Shown: positions 10,545 to 21,681 of the stretch, one piece after another | Layout: the number at the start of each line of letters is the position of its first letter | Position numbering within the stretch: position 1 is the stretch's first letter | From: Beroe forskalii | Lineage: Eukaryota > Ctenophora > Nuda > Beroida > Beroidae | Assembly: GCA_011033025.1 (NCBI GenBank) | Contig: WFMF01000422.1 | Span: forward strand, 1 to 64,000 | DNA: 64,000 nt | Reading direction: 5' to 3' | Translations under genes and position numbers: made by a program | The notes under the pieces: generated by a model | Told to the model about the DNA's origin: nothing | What the model saw: only the letters and a program-made list of their open reading frames with translations | Databases searched by the model: none

Positions 10545-11930
10545 ATGAGTCGGGAGTCAAAGGATCCCTCCTCTCGGATGCTGCTAGAGAAAGTCAATGA
10601 GATTCACTCCATGGTTTCAGAGATACTTGCATTCCATAAGGGAGGACAGAGTCCTCTTCCTGAAGACATCCAGGTGCCTGCAGGTCGTCAGGGTTACGAT
10701 GCAGGTTGCCATGGTTATTCAGGAGACATTCCTGGAAGTCAGGGATACGACACGGATACTCCTGAAACCCCCAATATCTTCACTCCTGACATCTTCACGC
10801 CAGGTATTATCACCCCTGCTGTTGACAGTGAGGCTGGTGATCCTATTGATGTGGTGCCACTTGCTAAGTCCATCAAGAACCTTCTACGAGACCTCGCCCC
10901 AACTCATGCTGACATCCTAGGCTTCGATGATAGAAGTGACGAAGACAGCTTTTCCGTGACAGGTCATGGCACTCCTCTGCCACAAGGAGCTACAAACGAT
11001 GGCAGGGTCTCATCGAATGGAGTTAGTTCTGAAGATGAAGGAGAAATTGGTGGATCAGCTAAGGATCATCCAGGGACTCCCGCTGGAAATATTCCCACGT
11101 TTGTTATAGAAACGCTGTCCAGTGATGAGGACCCGCAGAGAGAGTCAGGTGAGGAACTGGATGTGATCCAAGTGGAGCAAGATGGATTACTCCCTCTCCT
11201 TATGGAGGAAGAAGAGGAGGAGGAGGAGGAGGATGGCTATGAGATAGAGACCACCGCAGCCTCATCTAACTTCCTGAACACTGCCCTGTGCAGAGAGGAG
11301 GTGTTCATATCTGCTCGGGCCTCCCTCTCCTCCTCCCTCTCCTCCCTAGTCGTGGAGTGTTCCTCACAGGACACCTTGTGGGGCGACACCTCACTCAGCA
11401 GTCAGCAGGAATCTCTCTACTCAGGGGAGTCCCTCAAGCGCTCTACTTCACAAGCATTCGACCTTAATCTGCTCGACCAGCGAGGTGGGCCATTAGAGAT
11501 GGACAAGCCAGCAAGTACTACCGAAGAGTCTGAAGATGTGAATCCTACCCTCAACAAAAGGATGGACAGCAATGGAAGCTCCGATGAGCTGAAAGAAAAA
11601 TATACTAAAAAGACGCTATCTCGGTCGTCATTCCAAAGATCCTCTTCCTGCTCGGAAGATTTGGATTCATCGTCTTCTGGAAGTGTTGAGGTTTTCACCG
11701 ATTGTCAGAGCACTGATTCTCCAATGCGAGAGGTAGCTGAGAAAAGGACGCAAGAGTTGCAGTGGATGATTGGGAAGATAGAGACTCTGTTAAAGAGCGA
11801 TTCCGTGATAAACACCAATGTGAAACACATTCGGGATGCCCTGGACCGAATCTCTGAAGATTCAGTAGGTCACATAATATGCAATTTAGTGTTTCAATTT
11901 TTGAAACTGGATGTATCAACGAATCAATAA
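10545..11930 (+). CDS. Nested single-exon gene, 461 aa, unknown function (copy 1)
   Basis: I do not recognise this protein. It is one uninterrupted frame inside a CARMIL intron, on the same strand, with an in-frame stop eight codons upstream of the ATG and AATAAA 56 bases after the stop. Visible features: a short helical segment near residues 10-30 (LLEKVNEIHSMVSEILAF); a TP-rich stretch near 75-100 (IFTPDIFTPGIITP); an all-acidic run near 220; a serine-rich segment near 265-295; and a hydrophobic, probably helical C-terminus (QELQWMIGKIETLL onward). Most of it looks acidic and disordered. The second copy at 18308 has several indels, all multiples of three, so the frame appears maintained. 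An intronless retrogene, or an alternative CARMIL 3' exon, are other readings. Confidence 0.7.
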   Translation: MSRESKDPSSRMLLEKVNEIHSMVSEILAFHKGGQSPLPEDIQVPAGRQGYDAGCHGYSGDIPGSQGYDTDTPETPNIFTPDIFTPGIITPAVDSEAGDPIDVVPLAKSIKNLLRDLAPTHADILGFDDRSDEDSFSVTGHGTPLPQGATNDGRVSSNGVSSEDEGEIGGSAKDHPGTPAGNIPTFVIETLSSDEDPQRESGEELDVIQVEQDGLLPLLMEEEEEEEEEDGYEIETTAASSNFLNTALCREEVFISARASLSSSLSSLVVECSSQDTLWGDTSLSSQQESLYSGESLKRSTSQAFDLNLLDQRGGPLEMDKPASTTEESEDVNPTLNKRMDSNGSSDELKEKYTKKTLSRSSFQRSSSCSEDLDSSSSGSVEVFTDCQSTDSPMREVAEKRTQELQWMIGKIETLLKSDSVINTNVKHIRDALDRISEDSVGHIICNLVFQFLKLDVSTNQ

Positions 11931-11985
11931 TTTGTGCATTTTAGTTGACAATGAGGGACGGTTATTGTGTCGCATCGTAAATTTA

Positions 11986-11991
11986 AATAAA
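11986..11991 (+). terminator. Polyadenylation signal, nested gene copy 1
   Basis: AATAAA lies 56 bases after the stop codon. It is retained in copy 2 although the sequence between stop and signal has an 18-19-base length difference. Confidence 0.55.
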
Positions 11992-12110
11992 ATGACTGAA
12001 TTATTAGGAAAGAATTCTACTTAAAACTGTTTCTTCAGCATTATTCATAGGTTAACTACCTGGTCTACTTTCAGATGTCAGATTACCTTACTTAGTCGTA
12101 ATACCTTCAG

Positions 12111-12209
12111 ATGTCAAGAATTGTGGAAAAGAACAACGCCCCAGAGTTGGAAGGGGATGATATACTCCTTCATCAACAACACTTTATTCTCAACTCTGCT
12201 GAAAATCTG
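12111..12209 (+). CDS. CARMIL: CARMIL exon l, copy 1
   Basis: The acceptor is 'ataccttcag' and the donor AATCTG|gtaatt, with 33 whole codons. It encodes MSRIVEKNNAPELEGDDILL and HQQHFILNSAENL. This fits the vertebrate helix [20 protein letters not shown] between the LRRs and the helical domain. An upstream 'tttcagatgtcag' at 12071 duplicates the acceptor; using it gives a TAG six codons in. Confidence 0.75.
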
Positions 12210-12929
12210 GTAATTATAATTTTACCACTGTGCAATTATTTTAAGAGTATTACTGGTCGTGGTACAATAACTGCACTAATCTAACGCCACAGAAATGATG
12301 CTGTTTTACTTATTGCACTCGGGTGACGCCTCGAGCCAATTAGTTAACTAATCAAACCTCGGCTTCGCCACAGGTGATTAGTACATTAATTGGCACTCGG
12401 CTTCGTTTCGTGCGATTACTGCAACAGTATCACTATGTGCCGTTAGATTTACGTATATTATTCCCACCCTTTCTTTCGATTTTTAATCATTAATTCAAAA
12501 TTTTGCAAAAAGTACAATATATTCCCTATATTTGAGGAAACATTCGAGCTCCTATGTCGTCGAGTAGATTTTAAGAACATGCTCAGATTCCAAATTAAAG
12601 GCCTGTCCTCTGTACAACATCAATACGAGCCTATCACATACTTCCTGCAGTCTACTCAAGGCAAGGATCCAACAACTGATACACAAAGTACATGCAAACA
12701 CATTCTTTTATTTGCACCTGGAACTCTAGATTTGTTATAATGATCACAGCGCTTCATTAGGAATATTAGTTATTCATTGATGCCGTTTTTATGCAACTCT
12801 TTTAATTGGTTGTTAGACGTCGAACGAGTGTCGAAACCCTCTTTGAAGGATGCCCAATTGGAGTCTTATAAACTTGGTCCCTATTAAGCATATTCTCTTG
12901 CTAAATTATATTTCATTTTCCCTCCTTCA

Positions 12930-13040
12930 TGCCATCCATTTCATGCCATCCATTTCATGTCATCTATTCCATGCCACCTATTTCATGCCATCCATTTCAT
13001 GCCATCTATTTCATGTCATCCATTCTATGCCATCTATTTT
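12930..13040. repeat. 14-bp minisatellite, short form (copy 1)
   Basis: About eight units of 'ccatgccatctatt' type. The matching array in copy 2 (20630-21425) has about 55 units. Confidence 0.85.
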
Positions 13041-13243
13041 CTCTAAGAACTTACCCTCAGCATCATGCGTCATGTTGCAGGTGATAATAAGATTTGTCCT
13101 GGTGTTCGTCTGTTCGGTTATATAAACACGTGTTAGCACTGCATGCACAACCAGATATCCGCAGTTTGTTCGTTTGCAAGTGGTGCAACCTGTGTGAGTG
13201 TCATGTGTCCCTATCGTGTTACACTCGCTAACCCTGGACCTAA

Positions 13244-13619
13244 TGTGTGATTTTTTTTTTTAAAAAAGGGTTTTTTTTTTTCGTTTTTTTTTTTCAGGAC
13301 TTTTTTCAGAATTTGTAAAAAGGCTGTGTTGAGCTCTCGTTCATGAGTGTGAATTTATCAAAAAACAAAAAAACATGTAGTGTGTAGGTATCAATTTATC
13401 TTTTAATCTTATTTAATGGGTGTGGTACGTTGAGCCATAATTGAATCACCCCCTTTTTAACCCCAAAATCAGCAATTTAAAATTATATGCACTTGCATTT
13501 AGCGCATCTATTGGGGGAAGTCCCCAAATGGGTTTTCAACAAAAGTCCCCCCGTGAGGAATTGTTAAAAACCACCAATAAAGCCTAGCCCCTTCATTTAT
13601 ACCCCTTGTATCAACAATA
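13244..13619. other. Homopolymer-rich junction between the duplicated blocks
   Basis: Runs of T, A, G and C (for example around 13250-13300) and choppy, indel-like sequence separate the end of copy 1 from the start of copy 2. The texture resembles window positions 1-540 and is a plausible assembly joint. Confidence 0.5.
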
Positions 13620-14344
13620 TCTTTTAAAATCAAAACATAAAATTTTGATTTTTGCCGAAGGTTTTGATGATTATTTGCTTATTTGGATACTAGCACAGCT
13701 GCAGTACGGTATTAGATTTTCTTAATTATTTTCTGTACCTTCTTCCTACCTTGTTCTGACTGTGCAGGACGTGTGTTTGAGTGGAGACCATCTCGCACGT
13801 GTGAGTATTCCCATGCCAACGCTCTCTGTCTGCGAAGCACACTATCAGGCTATTCTTTCGACTACATGTTAGGTCCATTTTGGGATACTTCCCGAGGGTG
13901 CAGCTCGAGGGATGTATCTGGTTTAGACCCGCAGCCCAAAGGGTGAAGTTGCAAAGCAATATGGATCCTACCAATGTGTTATGGACTCTAATTAAAATGT
14001 CAGATGGTTCCTTAAAAATAGGCAGCATTTAGCCAAGTAAACTAAAGACGTAAAATCGCCTATTCTTATGTCCACACTCTTCCCGATACTCTGATGTAAA
14101 TATGTCAGCTATGTGTAAACGATTTGCCTGAAAAACTTATCTTTTGTCATTATGTGGTGTAATGCTGTCCTGTTTGTATGTTATCGATCAAGAGTTTTCC
14201 TAGCTGAATGCTTTATTTTGCTTGCAAGCAGACTTTAGTGTTTGCTTTTGCTTTATCATGGAACGGGTGCTTTGCTGATTTGCCTCAATGAAAAGGCATC
14301 GTGAAGAATTCATTTACCTGCTCTGCAAGGATCATATTATTATA

Positions 14345-16997
14345 ATCAAAGGAATCGGACAATGAAGCATTGGACAATGAAGCATTGGACAATGAAGCAT
14401 TAGACAATGAAGCATTGGACAATGAAGCATTAGACAATGAATCATTGGACAATGAAGCATGAGACAATGAAGCATTGGACAATGAAGCATGAGACAATGA
14501 AGCATTGAACAATGAAGCATTGGACAATGAAGCATTGAACAATGAAGCATTGGACAATGAAGCATTGGACAATGAAGCATTGGACCATGAAGTGTTGGAC
14601 AATGAAGCATTGGACAATGAAGCATTGGACAATGAAGCATTAGACAATGAAGCATTGAACAATGAAGCATTAGACATTGAAGCATTAGACAATGGAGCAT
14701 TGGACAATAAAGCATTGGACAATGAAGCATTGCACAATGAAGCATTGGACAATGAAGCATTGGACAATGAAGCATTGGACAATGAAGCATTGGACAATGA
14801 AGCATTGAACCATGAAGCATTGGACAATGAGGCATTGGAAAATGAAGCATTGGACCATGACGCATTGGACAATGAACTATTGGACAATGAAGCATCGGAC
14901 AATGCAGCATTGGACAATGAAGCATTGGACCATGAAGCATTGGACCATGAAGCGTTGGACAATGAAGCATTGGACAATGAAGCATTGGACAATGAAAATT
15001 GGACAATGAAGCATTGGACAATGAAGCATTGGACAATGAAGCATTGAACAATGAAGCATTAGACAATGGAGCATTAGACAATGAAGCATTGGACAATGAA
15101 GCATTGGACAATGAAGCATTGGACAATGAAGCATTAGACAATGAAGCATTGGACAATGAAAATTGGACAATGAAGCATTGGACAATGAAGCATTGGACAA
15201 TGAGGCATTGGACAATGAAGCATTGGACCATGAAGAGTTGGACAATGAAATTATTGGACAATGAAGCATCGGACAATGCAGCAGTGGACAATGAAGCATT
15301 GGACAATGAAGCATTGGACAATGAAGCGTTGGACAATGAAGCATTGGACAATTAAGCATTGGACAATGAAGCGTTGAACAATGAACTATTGGACAATGAA
15401 GCATTGGACAATGAAGCATTGGACAATGAAGCATTGGACAATGAAGCATTGAACCATGAAGCATTGGACAATGAAGCATTGGACTCAGAAGCATCGGACA
15501 ATGCAGCATTGGACAATGAAGCATTGGACAATGAAGCATTGGACAATGAAGCATTGAACCATGAAGCATTGGACAATGAAGCATTGGACTCTGAAGCATT
15601 GGACAATGAAGCATTGGACAATGGAGCATTGGACAATGAAGCATTGAACCATGAAGCATTGGACAATGAAGCATTGGACTCAGAAGCATCGGAAAATGCA
15701 GCATTGGACAATGGAGCATTGGACAATAAAGCATTGGACAATGAAGCATTGCACAATGAAGCATTGGACAATGAAGCATTGGACAATGAAGAATTGGACA
15801 ATGAAGCATTGGACAATGAAGCATTGGACAATGAAGCATTGAACCATGAAGCATTGGACAATGAGGCATTGGAAAATGAAGCATTGGACCATGAAGCATT
15901 GGACAATGAACTATTGGACAATGAAGCATCGGACAATGCAGCATTGGACAATGAAGCATTGGACCATGAAGCATTGGACCATGAAGCGTTGGACAATGAA
16001 GCATTGGACAATGAAGCATTGGACAATGAAGCATTGGACAATGAAGCATTGGACAATGAAGCATTGAACCATGAAGCATTGGACAATGAAGCATTGGACA
16101 ATGAAAATTGGACAATGAAGCATTGGACAATGAAGCATTGGACAATGAGGCATTGGACAATGAAGCATTGGACCATGAAGCATTGGACAATGAACTATTG
16201 GACAATGAAGCATCGGACAATGCAGCATTGGACAATGAAGCATTGGACAATGAAGCATTGGACAATGAAGCGTTGGACAATGAAGCATTGGACAATTGAG
16301 CATTGGACAATGAAGCGTTGAACAATGAACTATTGGACAATGAAGCATTGGACAATGAAGCATTGAACCATAAAGCATTTGACAATGAAGCATTGGACTC
16401 AGAAGCATCGGACAATGCAGCATTGGACAATGAAGCATTGGACAATGAAGCATTGGACAATGAAGCATTGAACCATGAAGCATTGGACAATGAAGCATTG
16501 GACTCTGAAGCATTGGACAATGAAGCATTGGACAATAGAGCATTGGACAATGAAGCATTGAACCATGAAGCATTGGACAATGAAGCATTGGACTCAGAAG
16601 CATCGGACAATGCAGCACATTGGACAATGGAGACGTGGACAATAAAGCATTGGACAATGAAGCATTGCACAATGAAGCATTAGACAATGAAGCATTGGAC
16701 AATGAAAATTGGACAATGAAGCATTGGACAATGAAGCTTTGGACAATGAAGCATTGAACCATGAAGCATTGGACAATGAGGCATTGGAAAATGAAGCATT
16801 GGACCATAAAGCATTGGACAATGAACTATTGGACAATGAAGCATCGGACAATGCAGCATTGGACAATGAAGCATTGGACCATGAAGCATTGGACCATGAA
16901 GCGTTGGACAATGAAGCATTGGACAATGAAGCATTGGACAATGAAGCATTGGACAATGAAGCATTGAACCATGAAGCATTGGACAATGAAGCATTAT
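14345..16997. repeat. 15-bp minisatellite, about 177 units
   Basis: The unit is 'ggacaatgaagcatt'. Variants such as 'ggactcagaagcatc' and 'ggacaatgaactatt' recur 914-915 bp apart (15481/16395, 15676/16590, 15901/16816), so a block of 61 units was itself duplicated. Since 15 is divisible by three, several frames on both strands stay open for hundreds of codons. They translate only as NASLS, MLHCP or DNEAL repeats and are not genes. Confidence 0.95.
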
Positions 16998-17125
16998 AAC
17001 TGTTTTTATTTCTTCACCAAATTGAATATTTGTAGCTGTGGGTAATCAAATACTGTGAAATATGATGAAGCGTCTCCTAGGTTATTGGTTTGAAATAGCA
17101 TATTGATATTTCACTTCTATCTTAG

Positions 17126-17194
17126 GAAGTTAGCACTCGACAACAACCAGATATCTCTCCAAGGATTCAGAGACCTCCTTGCAGCCTTCACATT
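17126..17194 (+). CDS. CARMIL: CARMIL exon j, copy 2
   Basis: It is base-identical to 9413-9481 with the same splice sites. The donor is duplicated 18 bp downstream (CATTgtgagtgtgcttcacg then TTgtgagt). Extending to the second donor hits TGA at once. It enters in phase 2, but copy 1 of exon l leaves in phase 0, so both sets cannot be spliced in series in frame. Confidence 0.8.
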
Positions 17195-17578
17195 GTGAGT
17201 GTGCTTCACGTTGTGAGTATGCTTCAGCAATCCACATTTCTGGTCACGGCTCCTAATTATTTCACCCATCATGGCGTTCAGGGAGGGGGGTCGGGGAATG
17301 AAGTTTATTACGGTTACAGCTAGAAAAATACCGATATCACACCAGAAATAGGGACAAAAAATTGACGTACCAATATTACATACTACCGTGGTTTTCTGAC
17401 TCTTTCTTATGCGACGTTTTACGACAGGCGTTTTGCTTTTTCTGCTGCGCGCAAATGTGCTTTTATGCTATTTGCATGGAAAGTACATTTGCAGACGGTT
17501 AGAATAGTACCTATAAAATCAAGACAGCAAGAATTAATGAATTTGTGAAGCCATTGAAACTGATATTTGACCTTGCAG

Positions 17579-17666
17579 GAATAGCACCCTGCAGAGTTTG
17601 GTAGTTCCGCACCAAGACATCACCAACTCATCCCGGTCTAATGAGATAGCTACCCTCGTTCACGAG
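17579..17666 (+). CDS. CARMIL: CARMIL exon k, copy 2
   Basis: Same exon as 9848-9935 with two differences: AAC to AGC (second Asn to Ser) and one silent CGA to CGG change. Acceptor 'accttgcag', donor CACGAG|gtaagt. Confidence 0.8.
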
Positions 17667-17805
17667 GTAAGTTTATAATCGCGTTTATAATCGCTTTTAT
17701 AATCGCTTAATAATCGCGTTTATAATCCCGTTTATAATCGTGTTTATAATTGCGTTCAAGATCTCGTTTATTTTCGCGTTTATAATCGATTTTATTATCG
17801 CGTGT
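17667..17805. repeat. Short degenerate repeat after the exon k donor (copy 2)
   Basis: Units of 'tttataatcgcg' type start immediately after the donor consensus. It has more copies, and more regular ones, than the matching tract at 9936. Confidence 0.7.
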
Positions 17806-18307
17806 TTGAAATATCGTAATGAAGATTTGATTATGGGCTGTGATTAGGAGCTTGTTATAGTTGTGGATGAATTAAAATTAGCTGATATTTTGTGTTTGCT
17901 GTTTTGAAGCAGAAGGATGGTTACACTGCATAACCTCTCGTACATTTATAAATGTACACCATATTGTATGTCTAATGTTGTACATTCTATTGTACAGTCT
18001 ACATGGGACATTCTGTTGTACAGTGCAGAATGTACATTCCACTGTACAGTGTCAATGTATACACAGAAACCCCTGTTTGGATTGTTGCCAAATCTCCTAA
18101 GAGTAAGATACCAAATCTTGTAATCTCACACTTCCCCCGCGTATCAAGTCCACAGTGTCTGCTTCCTTTGGAAGCGACCTTGCTATCATTTGTGTAGATT
18201 TGTTATCTGAAACCCGAACCCGCTCAATAATTTGGTTGCCATATACCTTACTACGCCTTTGCTGTGTCTTATAAATCATAACTTAACAACTTGCGTGGTA
18301 TACTGTA

Positions 18308-19693
18308 ATGAGTCGGGAGTCTAAGGATCCCTCCTCTATGCTGCTAGAGAAAGTCAATGAGATTCACTCGATGGTTTCAGAAATTCTTGCATTCCAGAAG
18401 GGAGGACAGAGTCCTCTTTCTGAAGACATCCAGGTGCCTGCAGGTCGTCAGAGTTACGATGCAGGTTACCATGGTTATGCAGTAGACATTCCTGGATACG
18501 ACACGGATACAGACACTCCTGAAACCCCCGATATCTTCACACCTGACATCTTCACGCCAGGTATTATCACCCCTGCTGTTGACAGTGAGGCTGGAGATCC
18601 TATTGATGTGGTGCCACTTGCTAAGTCCATCAAGAACCTTCTACGAGACCTCGCCCCAACTCATGCTGACATCCTAGGCTTCGATGATAGAAGTGACGAA
18701 GACAGCTTTACTGTGCCAGTTCATGGCACTCCTCAGCCACACATTGCTATAAACGCTGGCAGGGTCTCATCGCATGGAGTTAGTTCTGAAGATGAAGGAG
18801 AAATTGGTGGATCAGCTAAGGATCATCCAGGGACTCCCGCTGGAAATATTCCCACGTTTGTTATAGAAACGCTGTCCAGTGATGAGGACCCGCAGAGAGA
18901 GTCAGGTGAGGAACTGGATGTGATCCAAGTGGAGCTGGATGGATTACTCCCTCTCCTTATGGAAGAAGAGGAGGAGGAGGATAGCTATGAGATAGAGACC
19001 ACCGCTGCCTCGTCTAACTTCCTGAACACAGCCATGTTCAAGGAGGAGGTGTTCATATCTGCTCGGGCCTCCCTCTCCTCCTCTCTCTCCTCCCTAGTCG
19101 TGGAGTGTTCCTCACAGGATGGGGACACCTTGTGGGGCGACACCTCACTCAGCAGTCAGCAGGAATCTCTCTACTCAGGGGAATCCCTCAAGCGCTCTAC
19201 TTCACAAGCATTCGAGCTTAATCTGCTCGACCAGCGAGGTGGGCCATTAGAGATGGATAAGCCAGCAACACAAAGTACTACCGAAGAGTCGGAAGATGTG
19301 AATCCTACCCTCAACAAAAGGATGCCCAGCAATGGAAGCTCCGATGAGCTGAAAGAAAAAGATACTAAAGAGTTATGTGAATATCAGTCATCATTCCAAA
19401 GATCCTCTTCCTGCTCGGAAGACTTGGATTCATCGTCTTCTGGAAGTGTTGAGGTTTTCACCGATTGTCAGAGCACTGATTCTCTAATGCGAGAGGTAGC
19501 TGAGAAAAGGACGCAGGAGTTGCAGTGGATGATTGGGAAGATAGAGACTCTGTTAAAGAGTGATTCCGTGATAAACACCAATGTGAAACATATTCGTGAT
19601 GCCTTGGACCGAATCTCTCAAGATTCAGTAGGTCACATAATATGCAATTTAGGGTTTCAATTTTTGAAACTGGGTGTATCAACGAATCAATAA
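18308..19693 (+). CDS. Nested single-exon gene, 461 aa, unknown function (copy 2)
   Basis: Paralog or second allele of 10545-11930. It has the same start context, ends in the same VSTNQ, and has the same length of 461 residues because in-frame insertions and deletions cancel. Differences cluster in low-complexity parts: the acidic run is shorter, SQD becomes SQDGD, and residues near 365-375 are replaced without breaking the frame. The predicted helical C-terminus is almost unchanged. The pattern suggests purifying selection on the protein. Function not recognised. Confidence 0.7.
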   Translation: MSRESKDPSSMLLEKVNEIHSMVSEILAFQKGGQSPLSEDIQVPAGRQSYDAGYHGYAVDIPGYDTDTDTPETPDIFTPDIFTPGIITPAVDSEAGDPIDVVPLAKSIKNLLRDLAPTHADILGFDDRSDEDSFTVPVHGTPQPHIAINAGRVSSHGVSSEDEGEIGGSAKDHPGTPAGNIPTFVIETLSSDEDPQRESGEELDVIQVELDGLLPLLMEEEEEEDSYEIETTAASSNFLNTAMFKEEVFISARASLSSSLSSLVVECSSQDGDTLWGDTSLSSQQESLYSGESLKRSTSQAFELNLLDQRGGPLEMDKPATQSTTEESEDVNPTLNKRMPSNGSSDELKEKDTKELCEYQSSFQRSSSCSEDLDSSSSGSVEVFTDCQSTDSLMREVAEKRTQELQWMIGKIETLLKSDSVINTNVKHIRDALDRISQDSVGHIICNLGFQFLKLGVSTNQ

Positions 19694-19730
19694 TGTTTGC
19701 ATTTTAGTTGACAATGAGGGACGGTTATTT

Positions 19731-19736
19731 AATAAA
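19731..19736 (+). terminator. Polyadenylation signal, nested gene copy 2
   Basis: AATAAA lies 38 bases after the stop codon, the counterpart of 11986. Confidence 0.55.
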
Positions 19737-19858
19737 ATGACTGAATTATTAGGAAACCTTTCTGTTACAACAACTGTTTCTTCATCATTGGTTAACTACC
19801 TGGTCTACTTTCAGATGTCAGATTACCTTACTTCTTTACTTAGTCGTAATACCTTCAG

Positions 19859-19957
19859 ATGTCAAGAATTGTGGAAAAGAACAACGCCCCAGAGTTGGAA
19901 GGGGATGATATACTCCTTCATCAACAACACTTTATTCTCAACTCTGCTGAAAATCTG
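19859..19957 (+). CDS. CARMIL: CARMIL exon l, copy 2
   Basis: Same 33 codons as 12111-12209, with 'taccttcag' acceptor and AATCTG|gtaatt donor. It ends in phase 0, matching exon m at 24917. The duplicated upstream acceptor at 19811 lies 44 bases away, out of frame. Confidence 0.75.
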
Positions 19958-20629
19958 GTAATTATAGTTGTACCACTCCCGTGCTGATAACTGCTGTCCA
20001 ATTATTTTAATTGTATAAATCGTCATGGTACAATACTATGATATAACGCCACAGAAGCGATGATGTTGCACTAATTGCACTCGGCTGACGCCTCGTGCCA
20101 ATTTGTGTACTGATCAACACTCGACTTCAACTTGGGTGATTGGCACTCGGCTTCTCCTCGTTCGATAACTGCAATTGCATCTGGTTAGGTATTAATTATT
20201 AATAATCAATAATTACAAATTTTGCAATATATTCCCTATTTTGAAACATTCCTGACTTATGTCGTCAGTAGATTCTAAGGACATGCTCAGATTCAGATTA
20301 AAGGCCTGTCCTCCGTACAACATCAATCTAACGCTGTAGTCTACTCAAGGCAAGGATCCACCAACTGATACACATAGTACATGCATACACATCCTTTTAT
20401 TTGCACCTGGAACTCTAGATATGTTATAATGATATCAACGCTTCATTAGGAATATTAGTTACTTATTAGTTAGTTAACTTCTTTCAAACCTCCGGACGTC
20501 CAAACGAGTGTGAAACCCTCTTAAGGATGCGTATTGGCACTAAACTTGGTCCCTACTAAGCATATTCTCTTTAATTTGATCTTGTTGCTAAATTATATTT
20601 CATTTTCCCTCGTTACTTAGAGGTCTATG

Positions 20630-21425
20630 TGTTCATGCCATCCATTTCATGCCAACTATTCCATGCCATCTATTCCATGCCATCTATTCCATACCATCCA
20701 TTTCATGCCATCTATTCCATGCTATCTATTCGATTTTTAATCATTTCATTCATTCCAATCTATTTTGCCATCTATTCCATGCCATCTATTCCATGCCATC
20801 TATTCCATGCCATCTATTTCATGCCATCTATTCCATGCCATCTATTCCTTGCCATCTATTCCATGCCATCTATTCCATGCCATCTATTTCATGCCATCTA
20901 TTTCATGCCATCCATTTCATGCCAACTATTCCATGCCATCTATTCCATGCCATCTATTCCATACCATCCATTTCATGCCATCTATTCCATGCTATCTATT
21001 TCATGCCATCTATTCCATGCCATCCATTTCATGCCAACTATTCCATGCCATCTATTCCTTGCCATCTATTCCATGCCATCTATTCCATGCCATCTATTCC
21101 ATGCCATCTATTCCATGCCATCTATTCCTTGCCATCTATTCCATGCCATCTATTCCATGCCATCTATTTCATGCCATCTATTTCATGCCATCTATTCCAT
21201 GCCATCTATTCCATGCCATCTATTTCATGCCATCTATTTCATGCCATCTATTCCATGCCTTCTATTTCATGCCTTCTATTTCATGCCATCTATCTCATGC
21301 GATCTATTTCATGCCATCTATTTCATGCCATCTTTTTCATGCCATCTATTTCATGCCATCTATTCCATGCCGTCTATTTCATGTCATCTATTTCATGCCG
21401 TCTATTTCATGTCATCTATTTTATC
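20630..21425. repeat. 14-bp minisatellite, expanded form (copy 2)
   Basis: About 55 units of 'ccatgccatctatt', with variants (tttcat, ccttgc) in irregular order. It is seven times longer than the counterpart at 12930-13040. Open frames reading SMPSIPCHLFHAIY are repeat artefacts. Confidence 0.92.
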
Positions 21426-21681
21426 TAGGAACTTACCCCCTGCCATTATGCGTCATGATGCAGGTGATAATAAGATTTGTCCTGTTGTTCGTGTGTTCGG
21501 TTACATAAACACGTGTTAGCACTGCATGCACAACCAGATATCCGCAGTTTGTTCGTTTGCAAGTGGTGCAACCTGTGTGAGTGTCATGTGTCCCTATCGT
21601 GTTACACTCACTTATAACCCTGGACTTAATGTGTGCCCACATGGTGGACGGGTTTAAGTCACCTTTTCTCTGCTTCAAACC

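Larger units (their letters stand above)
8520..13243 (+). repeat. Duplicated block, copy 1
   Basis: This block corresponds nearly base for base with 13620-21635 outside the minisatellites. It carries CARMIL exons j, k and l, the 461-codon nested gene and a short 14-bp repeat array at its right end. Identity starts near 8520 and stops at 13243, where a poly-T/poly-A stretch begins. Confidence 0.88.
13620..21635 (+). repeat. Duplicated block, copy 2
   Basis: Second copy of 8520-13243 in the same orientation. It is longer because a 15-bp array (14345-16997) stands where copy 1 has about 60 bp of degenerate precursor (near 9290-9350), and because the 14-bp array has expanded. Confidence 0.88.

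Noticed and set aside
14285-16999. Long open frames up to 597 codons on both strands
   Set aside because: They are translations of the 15-bp repeat in every frame (NASLS, MLHCP, DNEAL) with no non-repetitive domain, start context or splice logic.
20629-21519. Frames of 247-296 codons rich in His, Pro and Ile
   Set aside because: Three overlapping frames of the 14-bp array; the same peptide motif appears in each, as expected for a repeat.
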